Origin: Massilia agrisoli
GTDB taxonomy: Bacteria > Pseudomonadota > Gammaproteobacteria > Burkholderiales > Burkholderiaceae_D
Assembly: GCF_020831365.1 (NCBI RefSeq)
Contig: NZ_JAJHPV010000009.1
Coordinates: forward strand, 186,001-250,000
Direction: 5' to 3'
DNA length: 64,000 bases
Numbering within the stretch: the first letter of the stretch is position 1; every line of letters starts with the position of its first letter. The position numbers were made by a program, and so were the translations under genes. Shown here piece by piece: positions 8,888 through 16,962 of this stretch. The notes beneath the pieces were generated by a model that ran no database searches, was not told the origin of the DNA, and saw only the letters and a program-made list of their open reading frames with translations.

Positions 8888-10255
8888 TTATGTTTCGTCT
8901 TTAAGGAAGGCGCGGTACCACTTTCCGCTGGCCTTGAGGCGCCGTTGCTGGGTGGCGTAGTCGATGTGGACCAGTCCGAAGCGGCGCAGGTAGCCTTCGG
9001 CCCATTCGAAGTTGTCGATCAGGCTCCATGCGAAGTAGCCCTTGACCTTGACACCCGATGCCACCGCGTCCTTCAGCGCACCGAGGTGGCGCTGCAGGTA
9101 GCGGCGCCGATCGGTGTCGTTGACCTCGCCGCTGCCGTCGACCTGGTCGTCGTAGCACGAGCCGTTCTCGGTGATGTACATGTCGCCGGGGTGATAGTCG
9201 TTCTCGATGCGCGCCAGCAGTTCGGTCATGCCTTGCGGCGCTACCTCCCAGCCAAGCGCGGTGGTCTCGACGCTGGCGGGCGCCAGCACGCGGCTCCCCA
9301 GCGGCGCGGCGCCCGGCGCGTCGGCGATGGTCTCCGGGAAGTAGTAGTTCACGCCCAGGAAATCGGTCGGCACGGCGATCGCTTCCATGTCCCCTGGCAG
9401 GACCGACGGCGCCGCGTCGCCGACTTGCGCCATCGTCGCGGCCGGATAGCCGCGGCCATACAGCGGGTCGAGGAACCAGCGGTAGCGCAGGCCGTCGTGG
9501 CGTTCGGCTGCTGCCTGATCGGCCGCGCTGGCGCTGGCCGGGCGCACCGGATGCAGGCTGAGGGAGATGCCAACCTGGGCGCCGGGTACGTTCGCGCGGA
9601 TCAGCGGCACCGCCTTGCCGTGCGACAGAAGCACATGGTGGCAGACCTGCAGTGCGGTCTTGAAGTCGGTCAGCCCCGGCGCGTGCAGGCCCTCGAAATT
9701 GCCGATCATGGCGGTGCACCACGGCTCGTTGTGGGTGATCCAGTGCTGTACGCGGTCGCCCAGCCGGCGCGTCATCGCGTCGACAAACGCCAGGTAGGCG
9801 TCCACCGTGGCGCGCTCGTTCCAGCCGCCCTGATCCTGCAGGAACTGCGGCAGGTCCCAGTGGTAGAGCGTGGCCCAGGGCTGCAGGCCGCGTTCGAGCA
9901 TGCCGTCGACCAGGCGCGAATAGAAGTCCAGTCCCCGTTCGTTCGGCTTGCCGCCGCTGGCCGAGAAGATGCGCGGCCAGGCGATCGAAAAACGGTAGGC
10001 GTCCAGGCCCATGCCGCGCGCGATGTCGAGGTCTTCGGGCCAGCGGTGGTAATGGTCGCAGGCCACCGAACCGTTGGAGCCGTCGCGCACCTTGCCGGGC
10101 GTGGCGGCGAAGCGGTCCCAGATCGACTCGACACGGCCGTCCTCCGACCCGGCGCCCTCGATCTGGTAGGACGAGGTGGCGCAACCCCACAGGAAGTCGC
10201 GGGGGAATTCGGCGCGGGACGGTGCGGTTGGCGCGGTGCTGTGTGGTGTCGTCAT
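8888..10255 (-). CDS. Cytoplasmic GH1 beta-glucosidase
   Basis: A 455-residue family 1 beta-glucosidase without a signal peptide. It shows the N-terminal family motif DFLWGCATSSYQIEG, the acid/base THNEPW and the nucleophile YITENGS. It should hydrolyse cellobiose or other aryl- or beta-glucosides brought in by the ABC importer upstream. The ATG at 10255 was chosen because the family core begins 18 residues later; an ATG at 10279 is also possible. A terminator and a LacI-type palindrome (10293-10306) lie between this gene and lacI, so it heads its own unit with GH3, glk and the transporter. Confidence 0.93.
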   Translation of the reverse strand: MTTPHSTAPTAPSRAEFPRDFLWGCATSSYQIEGAGSEDGRVESIWDRFAATPGKVRDGSNGSVACDHYHRWPEDLDIARGMGLDAYRFSIAWPRIFSASGGKPNERGLDFYSRLVDGMLERGLQPWATLYHWDLPQFLQDQGGWNERATVDAYLAFVDAMTRRLGDRVQHWITHNEPWCTAMIGNFEGLHAPGLTDFKTALQVCHHVLLSHGKAVPLIRANVPGAQVGISLSLHPVRPASASAADQAAAERHDGLRYRWFLDPLYGRGYPAATMAQVGDAAPSVLPGDMEAIAVPTDFLGVNYYFPETIADAPGAAPLGSRVLAPASVETTALGWEVAPQGMTELLARIENDYHPGDMYITENGSCYDDQVDGSGEVNDTDRRRYLQRHLGALKDAVASGVKVKGYFAWSLIDNFEWAEGYLRRFGLVHIDYATQQRRLKASGKWYRAFLKDET

Positions 10256-10292
10256 GTTAGCGGTTCGGTTATCGTGCATTCGTTCAAAGAAT

Positions 10293-10306
10293 TGGAAAGC
10301 TTTCCA
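10293..10306. promoter_or_regulatory. LacI-type operator upstream of GH1 gene
   Basis: The perfect 14-base palindrome TGGAAAGCTTTCCA lies 38 bases upstream of the GH1 start and after the lacI terminator. Its form, TGG-N8-CCA with GC at the centre, resembles CebR-type glucoside operators. The neighbouring LacI protein is the obvious candidate ligand (inference). Confidence 0.7.
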
Positions 10307-10316
10307 GTTGCAGCTT

Positions 10317-10343
10317 AAAAAAAAGTCCGCCAACCGGCGGGAC
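10317..10343 (-). terminator. Rho-independent terminator after lacI
   Basis: Read on the minus strand, a GTCCCGCC / GGCGGAC stem (one bulged C) with a GGTT loop is followed by a run of eight or more T. It begins 7 bases after the lacI stop and separates lacI from the GH1 unit. Confidence 0.75.
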
Positions 10344-10349
10344 CGGGGT

Positions 10350-11384
10350 TCACCTGGGTTTTCGCTTGGCGGCGCCGGCTTTGGCAAGGGAGGCGCGCAG
10401 TGTTACCGTGGTCGGGTAGCTGCGCTCAACCGGCCGGTGCAGGTCGTAGCATCGGTTAAGCAAGGCATTCAGGCCGTTCAGGGTCATCTCGCGCCACGGC
10501 ATGTGCACCGAGGTCAGGCGCGGGGCCGAGAAAGCGGCGCTCGGTGTGTCGTCGTAACCGATCACCGACAGGTCGTGCGGCACGCGGATGCCGGCCTCCT
10601 GGAAGTATGACAGCGCGCCGACCGCCATTTCATCGTTGGCGCAGAACAGTGCGCTGCAGGCACGGCCCGATTCGACCAGCTCTTTGGCGGCGTTCCAGCC
10701 GCCGGCCGGCGAGAAGTCGCTTTCTGCGACCCACATCTTTTTGGTGTCGATGGCGTTGGCGTCGAGTTCCTCCATGAAGCCGGCAATACGGTCGATGTTA
10801 TCGGCGAGGCTGGAGGGCCCGGCAAACACCGCGATGTCGCGATGCTTATGGTCGAGCAGCGCGCGCGCCGCCAGCTTGCCGCCCAGCCGGTGGTCGACCG
10901 TGAAGCACTGCCCGGGCATGCTCTCGAAGTTGTGGTTGAGCGCCACCAGCCGGTCCTGCTTGGCGCCCAGCGCCTTCACATCTTCTTCGAGCAGCGCGCT
11001 GGTCATCACGATCAGGCCGTCGCAGCCGCGCTCCATCAGGAACTCGATGCCTTCGATGGCCTGGCGCCGTTCGTTGCCGAGGCCGACGCCGAACGCCACC
11101 ACCATGTGCAGCCCGACAGCGCGCAATTCGGTGTCGATGATCTGCAGGATAGGTGTGTAAAAGGTGCCGCTCAGGACCGGGATGTAGACGCCGATCATGC
11201 GGCTCGAACCGGACAGCAGCGCGCGCGCGGCGTGCGAAGGCCGGAACCCGAGTTCGTCGATCGCCTTCTTCACGCGCGCCAGCGTGGCGGGCGATACCGA
11301 GCCCTTGCCGCTCACGACGCGCGAGGCGGTTCCGAGGCCGACACCGGCAAGGCGTGCTACATCTTTGATAGTGGCCACAAACAA
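10350..11384 (-). CDS. LacI family regulator of beta-glucoside genes
   Basis: A 344-residue LacI/GalR repressor. The helix-turn-helix is at residues ~5-25 (TIKDVARLAGVGLGTASRVV), followed by the hinge (SHAARALLSGSSR) and a periplasmic-binding-protein-like sugar domain. It lies between the ABC importer genes and the glucosidase genes, all on the same strand. Two LacI-type palindromes flank the cluster: 15584-15597, just downstream of the importer promoter, and 10293-10306 before GH1. It probably represses both units and is released by an imported glucoside or its product. The effector is unknown. Confidence 0.92.
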   Translation of the reverse strand: MFVATIKDVARLAGVGLGTASRVVSGKGSVSPATLARVKKAIDELGFRPSHAARALLSGSSRMIGVYIPVLSGTFYTPILQIIDTELRAVGLHMVVAFGVGLGNERRQAIEGIEFLMERGCDGLIVMTSALLEEDVKALGAKQDRLVALNHNFESMPGQCFTVDHRLGGKLAARALLDHKHRDIAVFAGPSSLADNIDRIAGFMEELDANAIDTKKMWVAESDFSPAGGWNAAKELVESGRACSALFCANDEMAVGALSYFQEAGIRVPHDLSVIGYDDTPSAAFSAPRLTSVHMPWREMTLNGLNALLNRCYDLHRPVERSYPTTVTLRASLAKAGAAKRKPR

Positions 11385-11461
11385 TCCTTAGATAAAAGGG
11401 GCGCGGTTTTTCAACGTCAAGCCGAAGCATACTGCATGCGCGGGCTCGCCGCACCTGGTCC

Positions 11462-12508
11462 TCACAGCCGCTTCCCGCCATCCGGATCGAACAGCGAGAC
11501 GCGCGCCCCGTCGATCGCAAACCGCACCGCCTGCCCGGGCGCGAAGTGCTGCAGTTCGGGCGCGATCGACGACAGCATGTGGCCGGCGCAATCGATCCAG
11601 ACGACCTGGTGGTTGCCCATCGGCTCGACCAGCGCGACCGTGCCGGCCAGCGCCCCGAACGCATCGATGGACACATGCTCGGGCCGGACGCCCAGCACTG
11701 CGCAGCCCACCGGCGCATCAGGTGCAAGCGCCAGCGACATGGCCCCGGCGCGGAAGCAGTTGTGGATATCGACCTCGCCGTCAATGAAGTTCATCGCCGG
11801 CGAACCCAGGAATCCGGCCACGAAACGGTTGGCCGGGCGCTGGTAGACCTCCGCGGGCGACCCGATCTGCTGCACTTCCCCGCCCCGCATCACGACGATG
11901 CGGGTGGCCAGGGTCATCGCTTCGACCTGGTCGTGGGTGACGTAGATCATCGTCGAGCGCAGGCGCTGGTGCAGCAGCTTGAGTTCGCGGCGCAGTTCGG
12001 CGCGCAGCTTGGCATCCAGGTTGGACAGCGGTTCGTCAAACAGGAATACGCTGGCTTCGCGCACCAGTGCGCGCCCGATGGCCACGCGCTGGCGCTGGCC
12101 GCCGGACAGCTGCGCAGGCTTCTTGCCGAGCAGCGCTTCGAGCTGCAGCATCTCGGCCGCGCGTTCCACCCGCGCCGCGATTTCCGCCTTCGGCGTGCCT
12201 GCGATGCGCAGCCCGAACGACATGTTGTCCCTGACCGTCATGGTCGGGTACAGCGCGTACGACTGGAACACCATGCCGATTCCGCGCTCGCTCGGATCGG
12301 TAAAGCGCATGTCGCGTCCGCCGATGTCGATGGCGCCGCTGTCGGCGTCGATCAGTCCCGCGATACTGTGCAGCAGGGTCGACTTGCCGCAGCCGGAGGG
12401 ACCGAGCAGCACCAGGAACTCGCCTTCGTCCACCTGGAGGTCGAGATCCTTGATGATGCGGGCGCCGCCCAGCGTGATCGACCAGTTACGTAAATGAACA
12501 CTCGACAT
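11462..12508 (-). CDS. Sugar ABC transporter ATP-binding protein (MalK/UgpC type)
   Basis: A 348-residue ATPase of the carbohydrate importer class. It has Walker A GPSGCGKST (about 37-45), the signature LSGGQRQR, Walker B VFLFDEP, the switch THDQ, and a C-terminal extension (from about 240) of the TOBE regulatory type. It energises import by the two permeases encoded just upstream; only 3 bases separate it from the second permease gene. MalK-type ATPases often serve oligosaccharide importers. Confidence 0.95.
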   Translation of the reverse strand: MSSVHLRNWSITLGGARIIKDLDLQVDEGEFLVLLGPSGCGKSTLLHSIAGLIDADSGAIDIGGRDMRFTDPSERGIGMVFQSYALYPTMTVRDNMSFGLRIAGTPKAEIAARVERAAEMLQLEALLGKKPAQLSGGQRQRVAIGRALVREASVFLFDEPLSNLDAKLRAELRRELKLLHQRLRSTMIYVTHDQVEAMTLATRIVVMRGGEVQQIGSPAEVYQRPANRFVAGFLGSPAMNFIDGEVDIHNCFRAGAMSLALAPDAPVGCAVLGVRPEHVSIDAFGALAGTVALVEPMGNHQVVWIDCAGHMLSSIAPELQHFAPGQAVRFAIDGARVSLFDPDGGKRL

Positions 12509-12511
12509 GCA

Positions 12512-13432
12512 TCAGCCTTTCACTGCGCCGGCGGCGATGCCGCGCACGAACCAGCGGCCGGAGAAAAAGTAGAGCGCCAGGGGTACCAGCGCGGTGAGGA
12601 TCGTTGCGGCCATGTTGACGTTGTACAGGCGTACGCCGGTGGTGGTGTTGATCACGTTATTGAGCTGCACCGTCATTGGCAGGTTGTCGCGGCCGGCAAA
12701 CACCAGCCCGAGGATATAGTCGTTCCATACGCCGGTGACCTGCATGATGGCGGCGACGACGATGATCGGGACCGACATCGGCAGCATCACGTACGCGAAA
12801 ATCCGCCAGAAGCCGCCGCCGTCGATGCGGGCGGCCTGGAACAGCTCATGCGGCAGCGACGCGTAGTAATTCCGGAACAGCAGCGTCATGACGGGCATGC
12901 CGAACACCAGGTGCACCAGCACGATGGCCGGCAGCGAGCCGAAAATGCCGATGCCGGCCAGCAGCCGCACCAGCGGATAGATCATCACCTGTACCGGGAT
13001 GAATGCGCCCGCCAGCAGGATACCGAACAGCAGGTTGGCGCCGCGCGGCTTCCAGAACGACAAGGCGTAGCCGTTGATCGCGCCCAGCAGGATCGGCAGG
13101 ATGGTGGCCGGCACGGTGATTGCGACCGAGTTCCAGAAGCCGGCCCGCACGCCTTCGCACGAGGCGCCGGTGCATACCTCGCTCCAGGCCTGCCGCCACG
13201 GTTCGAAGGTAGGGTTGGACGGCAGCGCGAAGATGCTGCCCAGCCGGATCTCGTCCATCGGCTTGAGCGACGTTGTCAGCATCACGTACAGCGGCAGCAG
13301 GAAAAACAGCGCGGCGCTGATGAGGAAAGCGTAGATGCCGATGCGCGCGGGCGTCAGGCGGCGCTTGCGGCCCGCGGCCCGGGCGCCCGGCGCTGCAGCG
13401 GCAAGCGGCCGGCCGATTGCGGAATGCGTCAT
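12512..13432 (-). CDS. Carbohydrate ABC transporter permease (MalG type)
   Basis: A 306-residue inner-membrane permease with about six transmembrane segments. The cytoplasmic coupling EAA-type loop reads QAARIDGGGFWRIFAYVMLP. The ATG at 13432 was chosen because it overlaps the stop of the first permease as ATGA and the preceding reading frame has no homology. An unusual loop containing CTGASCEG (about residues 90-97) has two Cys and faces the periplasm by position. It pairs with the permease encoded at 13429-14304. Confidence 0.93.
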   Translation of the reverse strand: MTHSAIGRPLAAAAPGARAAGRKRRLTPARIGIYAFLISAALFFLLPLYVMLTTSLKPMDEIRLGSIFALPSNPTFEPWRQAWSEVCTGASCEGVRAGFWNSVAITVPATILPILLGAINGYALSFWKPRGANLLFGILLAGAFIPVQVMIYPLVRLLAGIGIFGSLPAIVLVHLVFGMPVMTLLFRNYYASLPHELFQAARIDGGGFWRIFAYVMLPMSVPIIVVAAIMQVTGVWNDYILGLVFAGRDNLPMTVQLNNVINTTTGVRLYNVNMAATILTALVPLALYFFSGRWFVRGIAAGAVKG

Positions 13433-14304
13433 GCGCGCCTCCTGCGGCTGCGGGCATAGGCGTAGGGCGCCAGCAGCGCCAGCACCGGGACCAGCATCAC
13501 GATCGCGCCGGCCGACGCCAGCCCGATGTTCGAGCGCAGGAACAGGTGGTCCATGATGAACTTGGCCGGCACTTCGCTGGCCGTTCCCGGCCCGCCCTGG
13601 GTCATCGCCACCACCGCATCGAACAGTTTGACCACGGCGGTCGACAGCAGCAGGAATACCGTGGCCACTGTCGGCCCCAGCATCGGCAGCACGATCGATG
13701 CGTACACACGCCACGCCGGGATGCCGTCGAGGCGGGCGGCTTTAAGGATTTCGGGGTCGATGCCGCGCAGGCCGGCCAGCATCAGCGCCATCACCAGCCC
13801 GGAGCACTGCCACACGGTGGCAATGACGATGGTGTAGATGGCCATGTCCTGGTCGATGATCCAGTCGAACCGGAACTCGCTGAAGCCAAGCTGGCGCACT
13901 GCCTGTTCGATGCCGTTTCCGGGAGTGAGCATCCACTGCCAGGCCAGCCCGGTGGCGACGAACGACATTGCGTACGGGTAGAGGAAGACCGTGCGCAGCG
14001 CTCCCTCGCCGGTGACGTTCTGGTCGATGAATACCGCCAGCAGGAAGCCGATGACCATGCACGCAAGGATGAACAGCACGCCGTACACCGCGAGGTTATG
14101 CAGCGACAGCAACCATCGTTCGTTCTCGAACAGGCGCGTGTACTGCGCCAGCCCGACGAAGTTATCGGACGCGAAGGTGCGCGAGCTGGTGAACGACACC
14201 TTGAGCGTCCACAGCACCGTGCCGAGGTAGGCAACGATGACCGTCAGCGCCATCGGCAGCAGTGCGGCGTGCGGGGTCAGCCTGCCAACTCTCATCGCGC
14301 GCAT
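13429..14304 (-). CDS. Carbohydrate ABC transporter permease (MalF/UgpA type)
   Basis: A 291-residue permease with about six membrane helices and the coupling motif AARLDGIPAWRVYASIVLP. Two upstream starts are possible. The ATG at 14304 is preferred because GAGG sits 6 bases before it and it lies 7 bases after the binding-protein stop; the ATG at 14328 would overlap that gene. It forms the translocation pore with the MalG-type subunit downstream. Confidence 0.92.
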   Translation of the reverse strand: MRAMRVGRLTPHAALLPMALTVIVAYLGTVLWTLKVSFTSSRTFASDNFVGLAQYTRLFENERWLLSLHNLAVYGVLFILACMVIGFLLAVFIDQNVTGEGALRTVFLYPYAMSFVATGLAWQWMLTPGNGIEQAVRQLGFSEFRFDWIIDQDMAIYTIVIATVWQCSGLVMALMLAGLRGIDPEILKAARLDGIPAWRVYASIVLPMLGPTVATVFLLLSTAVVKLFDAVVAMTQGGPGTASEVPAKFIMDHLFLRSNIGLASAGAIVMLVPVLALLAPYAYARSRRRRA

Positions 14305-14311
14305 CGGGGCC

Positions 14312-15544
14312 TCAGTCGCGCAGCGCACTGGCGATGCGCTTTTGTGCCTGCTCGACCGTCATGCCCGAGTTCCAATAGGCCGTCAGCACATCCTGCAGCG
14401 CGCCGTTCTGGTCGGGCGTGAGATAGATCTCGGACACGCCCACATGGCGGCTGCGGTCCTTCATGATCGCCATGCCTTTCTGGGCGCAGGCGTCGGCCTT
14501 GCCTGGATCGGCGTCCATGCGGACCGGGATCGAGCCCTTGTACTGGCTGAAGCTAAGCTGGGTCGCGGGCGCTGCAACCACGCTGGCCAGCAGCTTCTGC
14601 GCCTGGATTACCTTCGGGTTGCTGGACTTCGGGAAAACGAACACGTCGCCCTGGATCAGGTAAGGCGAGGCCGGACCGAATCCGGCGATACAGCCGTAAT
14701 GCTGGCCGGCGTTCTGGCGCGCTGCCGTGAATTCGCCCTTGACCCAGTCGCCCATGATCTGCACGCCGGCCTTGCCGGAGATGAGCATCGCGGTGGCGTC
14801 ATTCCAGTTGCGGCCCGGCGAACCCGGGTCGACATAGGCCTGCAGGCGCTTGAAGGCGGCGAGCACCTTCCGGAAGGCGTCCGAACCGATGGCGCGCTGG
14901 TCGCGGTCGCGCAGCACGCGCAGGTACAGGTCCTTGCCGCCCACGTTCGACAGCATCGCCGAAAACAGGATGGTTTCCTGCCACGACTGCCCGCCATGCG
15001 CGAGCGGCACGATGCCGGCGGCCTTCAGCTTGTCGAGCGCCGCAAACAGCTCGCCGACGGTGGCTGGCTCCTTGGCGATGCCGGCCTTTTTGAAGGCGGC
15101 TTTCGAATACCAGGTCCAGGCCTGCATGTGGATGTTGAGCGGCACGGCGTAGTAATGGCCGTCCACCTTGATGACCTTGATGATCGGCTCGGGCAGAACC
15201 TTGTCCCAGCCTTCCTTGCGCGCGATGTCGTCCACGTTGTTCAACATGTCCTGTTCGATCACGTCGAGGAACTGCTTGGATGTGTTGAACTGGGCTGCGG
15301 TAGGCGGGTTGCCGCCGACAATGCGGTTGATCGTCACGGCGCGCGACTGGTCGCCGCCGGCAATCGCCGTGTCGATCCAGGCGCCGCCCGCGTTGCGGTA
15401 TGCCTGGGCGACCTGCTTGACGGCGGCCGATTCGCCGCCCGAGGTCCACCAGTGGATTACTTCGGCGGTTGGCCTGGACTGCGCGTGCGCGGCTGGCGCG
15501 GCCAGCATTGCGGCTGCCAGCGCCAGTTTGGATAGGTGGTACAT
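14312..15544 (-). CDS. Sugar ABC transporter substrate-binding protein
   Basis: A 410-residue periplasmic binding protein of the family 1 solute-binding type. It has a signal peptide (about 1-22, ending AAPAAHAQ), then the typical VIHWWTSGGE start and a WTWYSKAAFKKAG segment at the hinge. It resembles glucose- or oligosaccharide-binding proteins. As first gene of the importer operon it follows a clear sigma-70 promoter and a LacI-type operator. The ligand is probably a beta-glucoside or beta-gluco-oligosaccharide, judged from the glucosidases encoded downstream. Confidence 0.92.
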   Translation of the reverse strand: MYHLSKLALAAAMLAAPAAHAQSRPTAEVIHWWTSGGESAAVKQVAQAYRNAGGAWIDTAIAGGDQSRAVTINRIVGGNPPTAAQFNTSKQFLDVIEQDMLNNVDDIARKEGWDKVLPEPIIKVIKVDGHYYAVPLNIHMQAWTWYSKAAFKKAGIAKEPATVGELFAALDKLKAAGIVPLAHGGQSWQETILFSAMLSNVGGKDLYLRVLRDRDQRAIGSDAFRKVLAAFKRLQAYVDPGSPGRNWNDATAMLISGKAGVQIMGDWVKGEFTAARQNAGQHYGCIAGFGPASPYLIQGDVFVFPKSSNPKVIQAQKLLASVVAAPATQLSFSQYKGSIPVRMDADPGKADACAQKGMAIMKDRSRHVGVSEIYLTPDQNGALQDVLTAYWNSGMTVEQAQKRIASALRD

Positions 15545-15583
15545 CTGTGTCTCCGATCAAATCTTGTCATTTACGGCGCCCGT

Positions 15584-15597
15584 TGGAAACGTTACCA
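15584..15597. promoter_or_regulatory. LacI-type operator at importer promoter
   Basis: TGGAAACGTTACCA is a near-perfect palindrome with the central CG typical of LacI-family sites. On the minus strand it lies just after the -10 element at 15611-15616, so a bound repressor would block transcription start of the ABC operon. Confidence 0.72.
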
Positions 15598-15610
15598 TTG
15601 ACTTTTCCCG

Positions 15611-15640
15611 ACTATAGCACCAGGTGAAATTGGGTGTCAA
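15611..15640 (-). promoter_or_regulatory. Sigma-70 promoter of the ABC importer operon
   Basis: On the minus strand there is a perfect -35 TTGACA (15635-15640), an 18-base spacer and a -10 TATAGT (15611-15616). Transcription would start near 15604, about 60 bases before the binding-protein start, with the operator immediately downstream. Confidence 0.75.
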
Positions 15641-15669
15641 ACTAAGCAATAAGAAATATTGGAGACATT

Positions 15670-16881
15670 ATGTTCAGTGCAATGGGGACCGTCGAGATAT
15701 TCCTGATCGCGATGGGGGTTATTTTTACGCTGCCGTACCTGATCTGGCGGGTCGGTAACACCGATTACTTCGCGCCGCTGGTCGTTGTCCAGATTATCAC
15801 CGGCATCCTGCTCGGGCCGGGCATACTGGGCCGCGCTTATCCGGAGTACTACAGTTTCGTCTTCAATGCGCAGGTGATCCAGGCGCTCAACGGCATTGCC
15901 TGGTGGGCGGTGATGATCTTCGTGATGATTGCCGGGATCGAGCTCGATCTCAAGAAAGCCTGGGAGCACCGGCGCGAGAGCACCATCACCGCCTCGCTGG
16001 CGCTGGGCACGCCGCTGCTGTTCGGCTGCGTGGCCGCGCTCGGCATGCTGGGCTATGCCGGCTGGCAGGGACCAGGTGCGCGGGACTGGCAGTTTGTCCT
16101 CGGCGTTGGCATGGCCTGCGCCGTGACCGCGCTGCCTATCCTGATCCTGCTGATGGAAAAGCTGGAGATCCTGCGCGAGCCGATCGGGCAGCGCATCCTG
16201 CGCTACGCCAGCCTGGACGACATCGCGATCTGGGGCGTGCTGGCGCTGATCCTGCTCGACTGGGAGCGTGTAGGTCGCCAGGCGGGTTTCCTGGCCGTGT
16301 TTGGCGTCGCCACGCCGGCCTTCCGCCGCCTGATGGTGTGGCTGGAAGAGCGCGACCGCTGGTACGTCAGCCTGGTCTGGCTGGCCGTGTGTTCCCTCGC
16401 CGCCGACTGGGCCGGGCTGCACTTCATGGTCGGCGCCTTCCTCGCCGGCGCCGTCATGGACGCCAGCTGGTTCGACCAGGCCAGGCTGGATATGCTGCGC
16501 CACAATGTGCTGATGGTGATCATGCCGGTATTTTTCCTCAGCACCGGCCTGCGCACCGACTGGTCGGTAGGCGGCCCGGCGGTGTTCCTGGCCGCAGCCG
16601 TGCTGCTGGCCGCGTCGGTGGCCGGCAAGCTGGCGGGTACCCACATCGCCGGCAGGTTCCTCGGCTGGGAGCGCGGCGAAGCATCGATCATCGGCTGGCT
16701 GCTGCAGACCAAGGCCCTGATCATGATCATCTTTGTCAATATCCTGCTCGACAAGGGCGTGATCACCAACGACACCTTCACCGCCCTGTTGCTGATGGCC
16801 GTAGGCAGCACGATGCTCACGGTGCCGGTGGTTTATCCGAAGCTGCGCCGGGTGGCGGCGCTGGTCTGGAAAGCGAGCTGA
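15670..16881 (+). CDS. Cation:proton antiporter (CPA2 / KefB-like)
   Basis: A 403-residue integral membrane protein with about 12 hydrophobic segments and no cytoplasmic regulatory domain. It belongs to the Na+/H+ exchanger superfamily: the first helices carry VVQIITGILLGPGILG, and acidic residues occur in the mid-membrane segments (IAGIELDLKKAW, RYASLDDIAIWG). It would exchange Na+ or K+ for H+ across the inner membrane. A GGAG site lies 6 bases before the ATG. It is transcribed away from the ABC operon; the two share the 125-base interval 15545-15669. Confidence 0.87.
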   Translation: MFSAMGTVEIFLIAMGVIFTLPYLIWRVGNTDYFAPLVVVQIITGILLGPGILGRAYPEYYSFVFNAQVIQALNGIAWWAVMIFVMIAGIELDLKKAWEHRRESTITASLALGTPLLFGCVAALGMLGYAGWQGPGARDWQFVLGVGMACAVTALPILILLMEKLEILREPIGQRILRYASLDDIAIWGVLALILLDWERVGRQAGFLAVFGVATPAFRRLMVWLEERDRWYVSLVWLAVCSLAADWAGLHFMVGAFLAGAVMDASWFDQARLDMLRHNVLMVIMPVFFLSTGLRTDWSVGGPAVFLAAAVLLAASVAGKLAGTHIAGRFLGWERGEASIIGWLLQTKALIMIIFVNILLDKGVITNDTFTALLLMAVGSTMLTVPVVYPKLRRVAALVWKAS

Positions 16882-16962
16882 GGACACCAGCCTGGCGTGC
16901 CCGTGGCGACCGTGCATCTACGCTATAGTGGCGTATATGCCAACATTGCCACGGAGGCCGTC

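Noticed and set aside
7291-10318. Two plus-strand frames of 537 and 556 residues
   Set aside because: Antisense of the GH3 and GH1 genes; low-complexity Ala/Arg composition without motifs.
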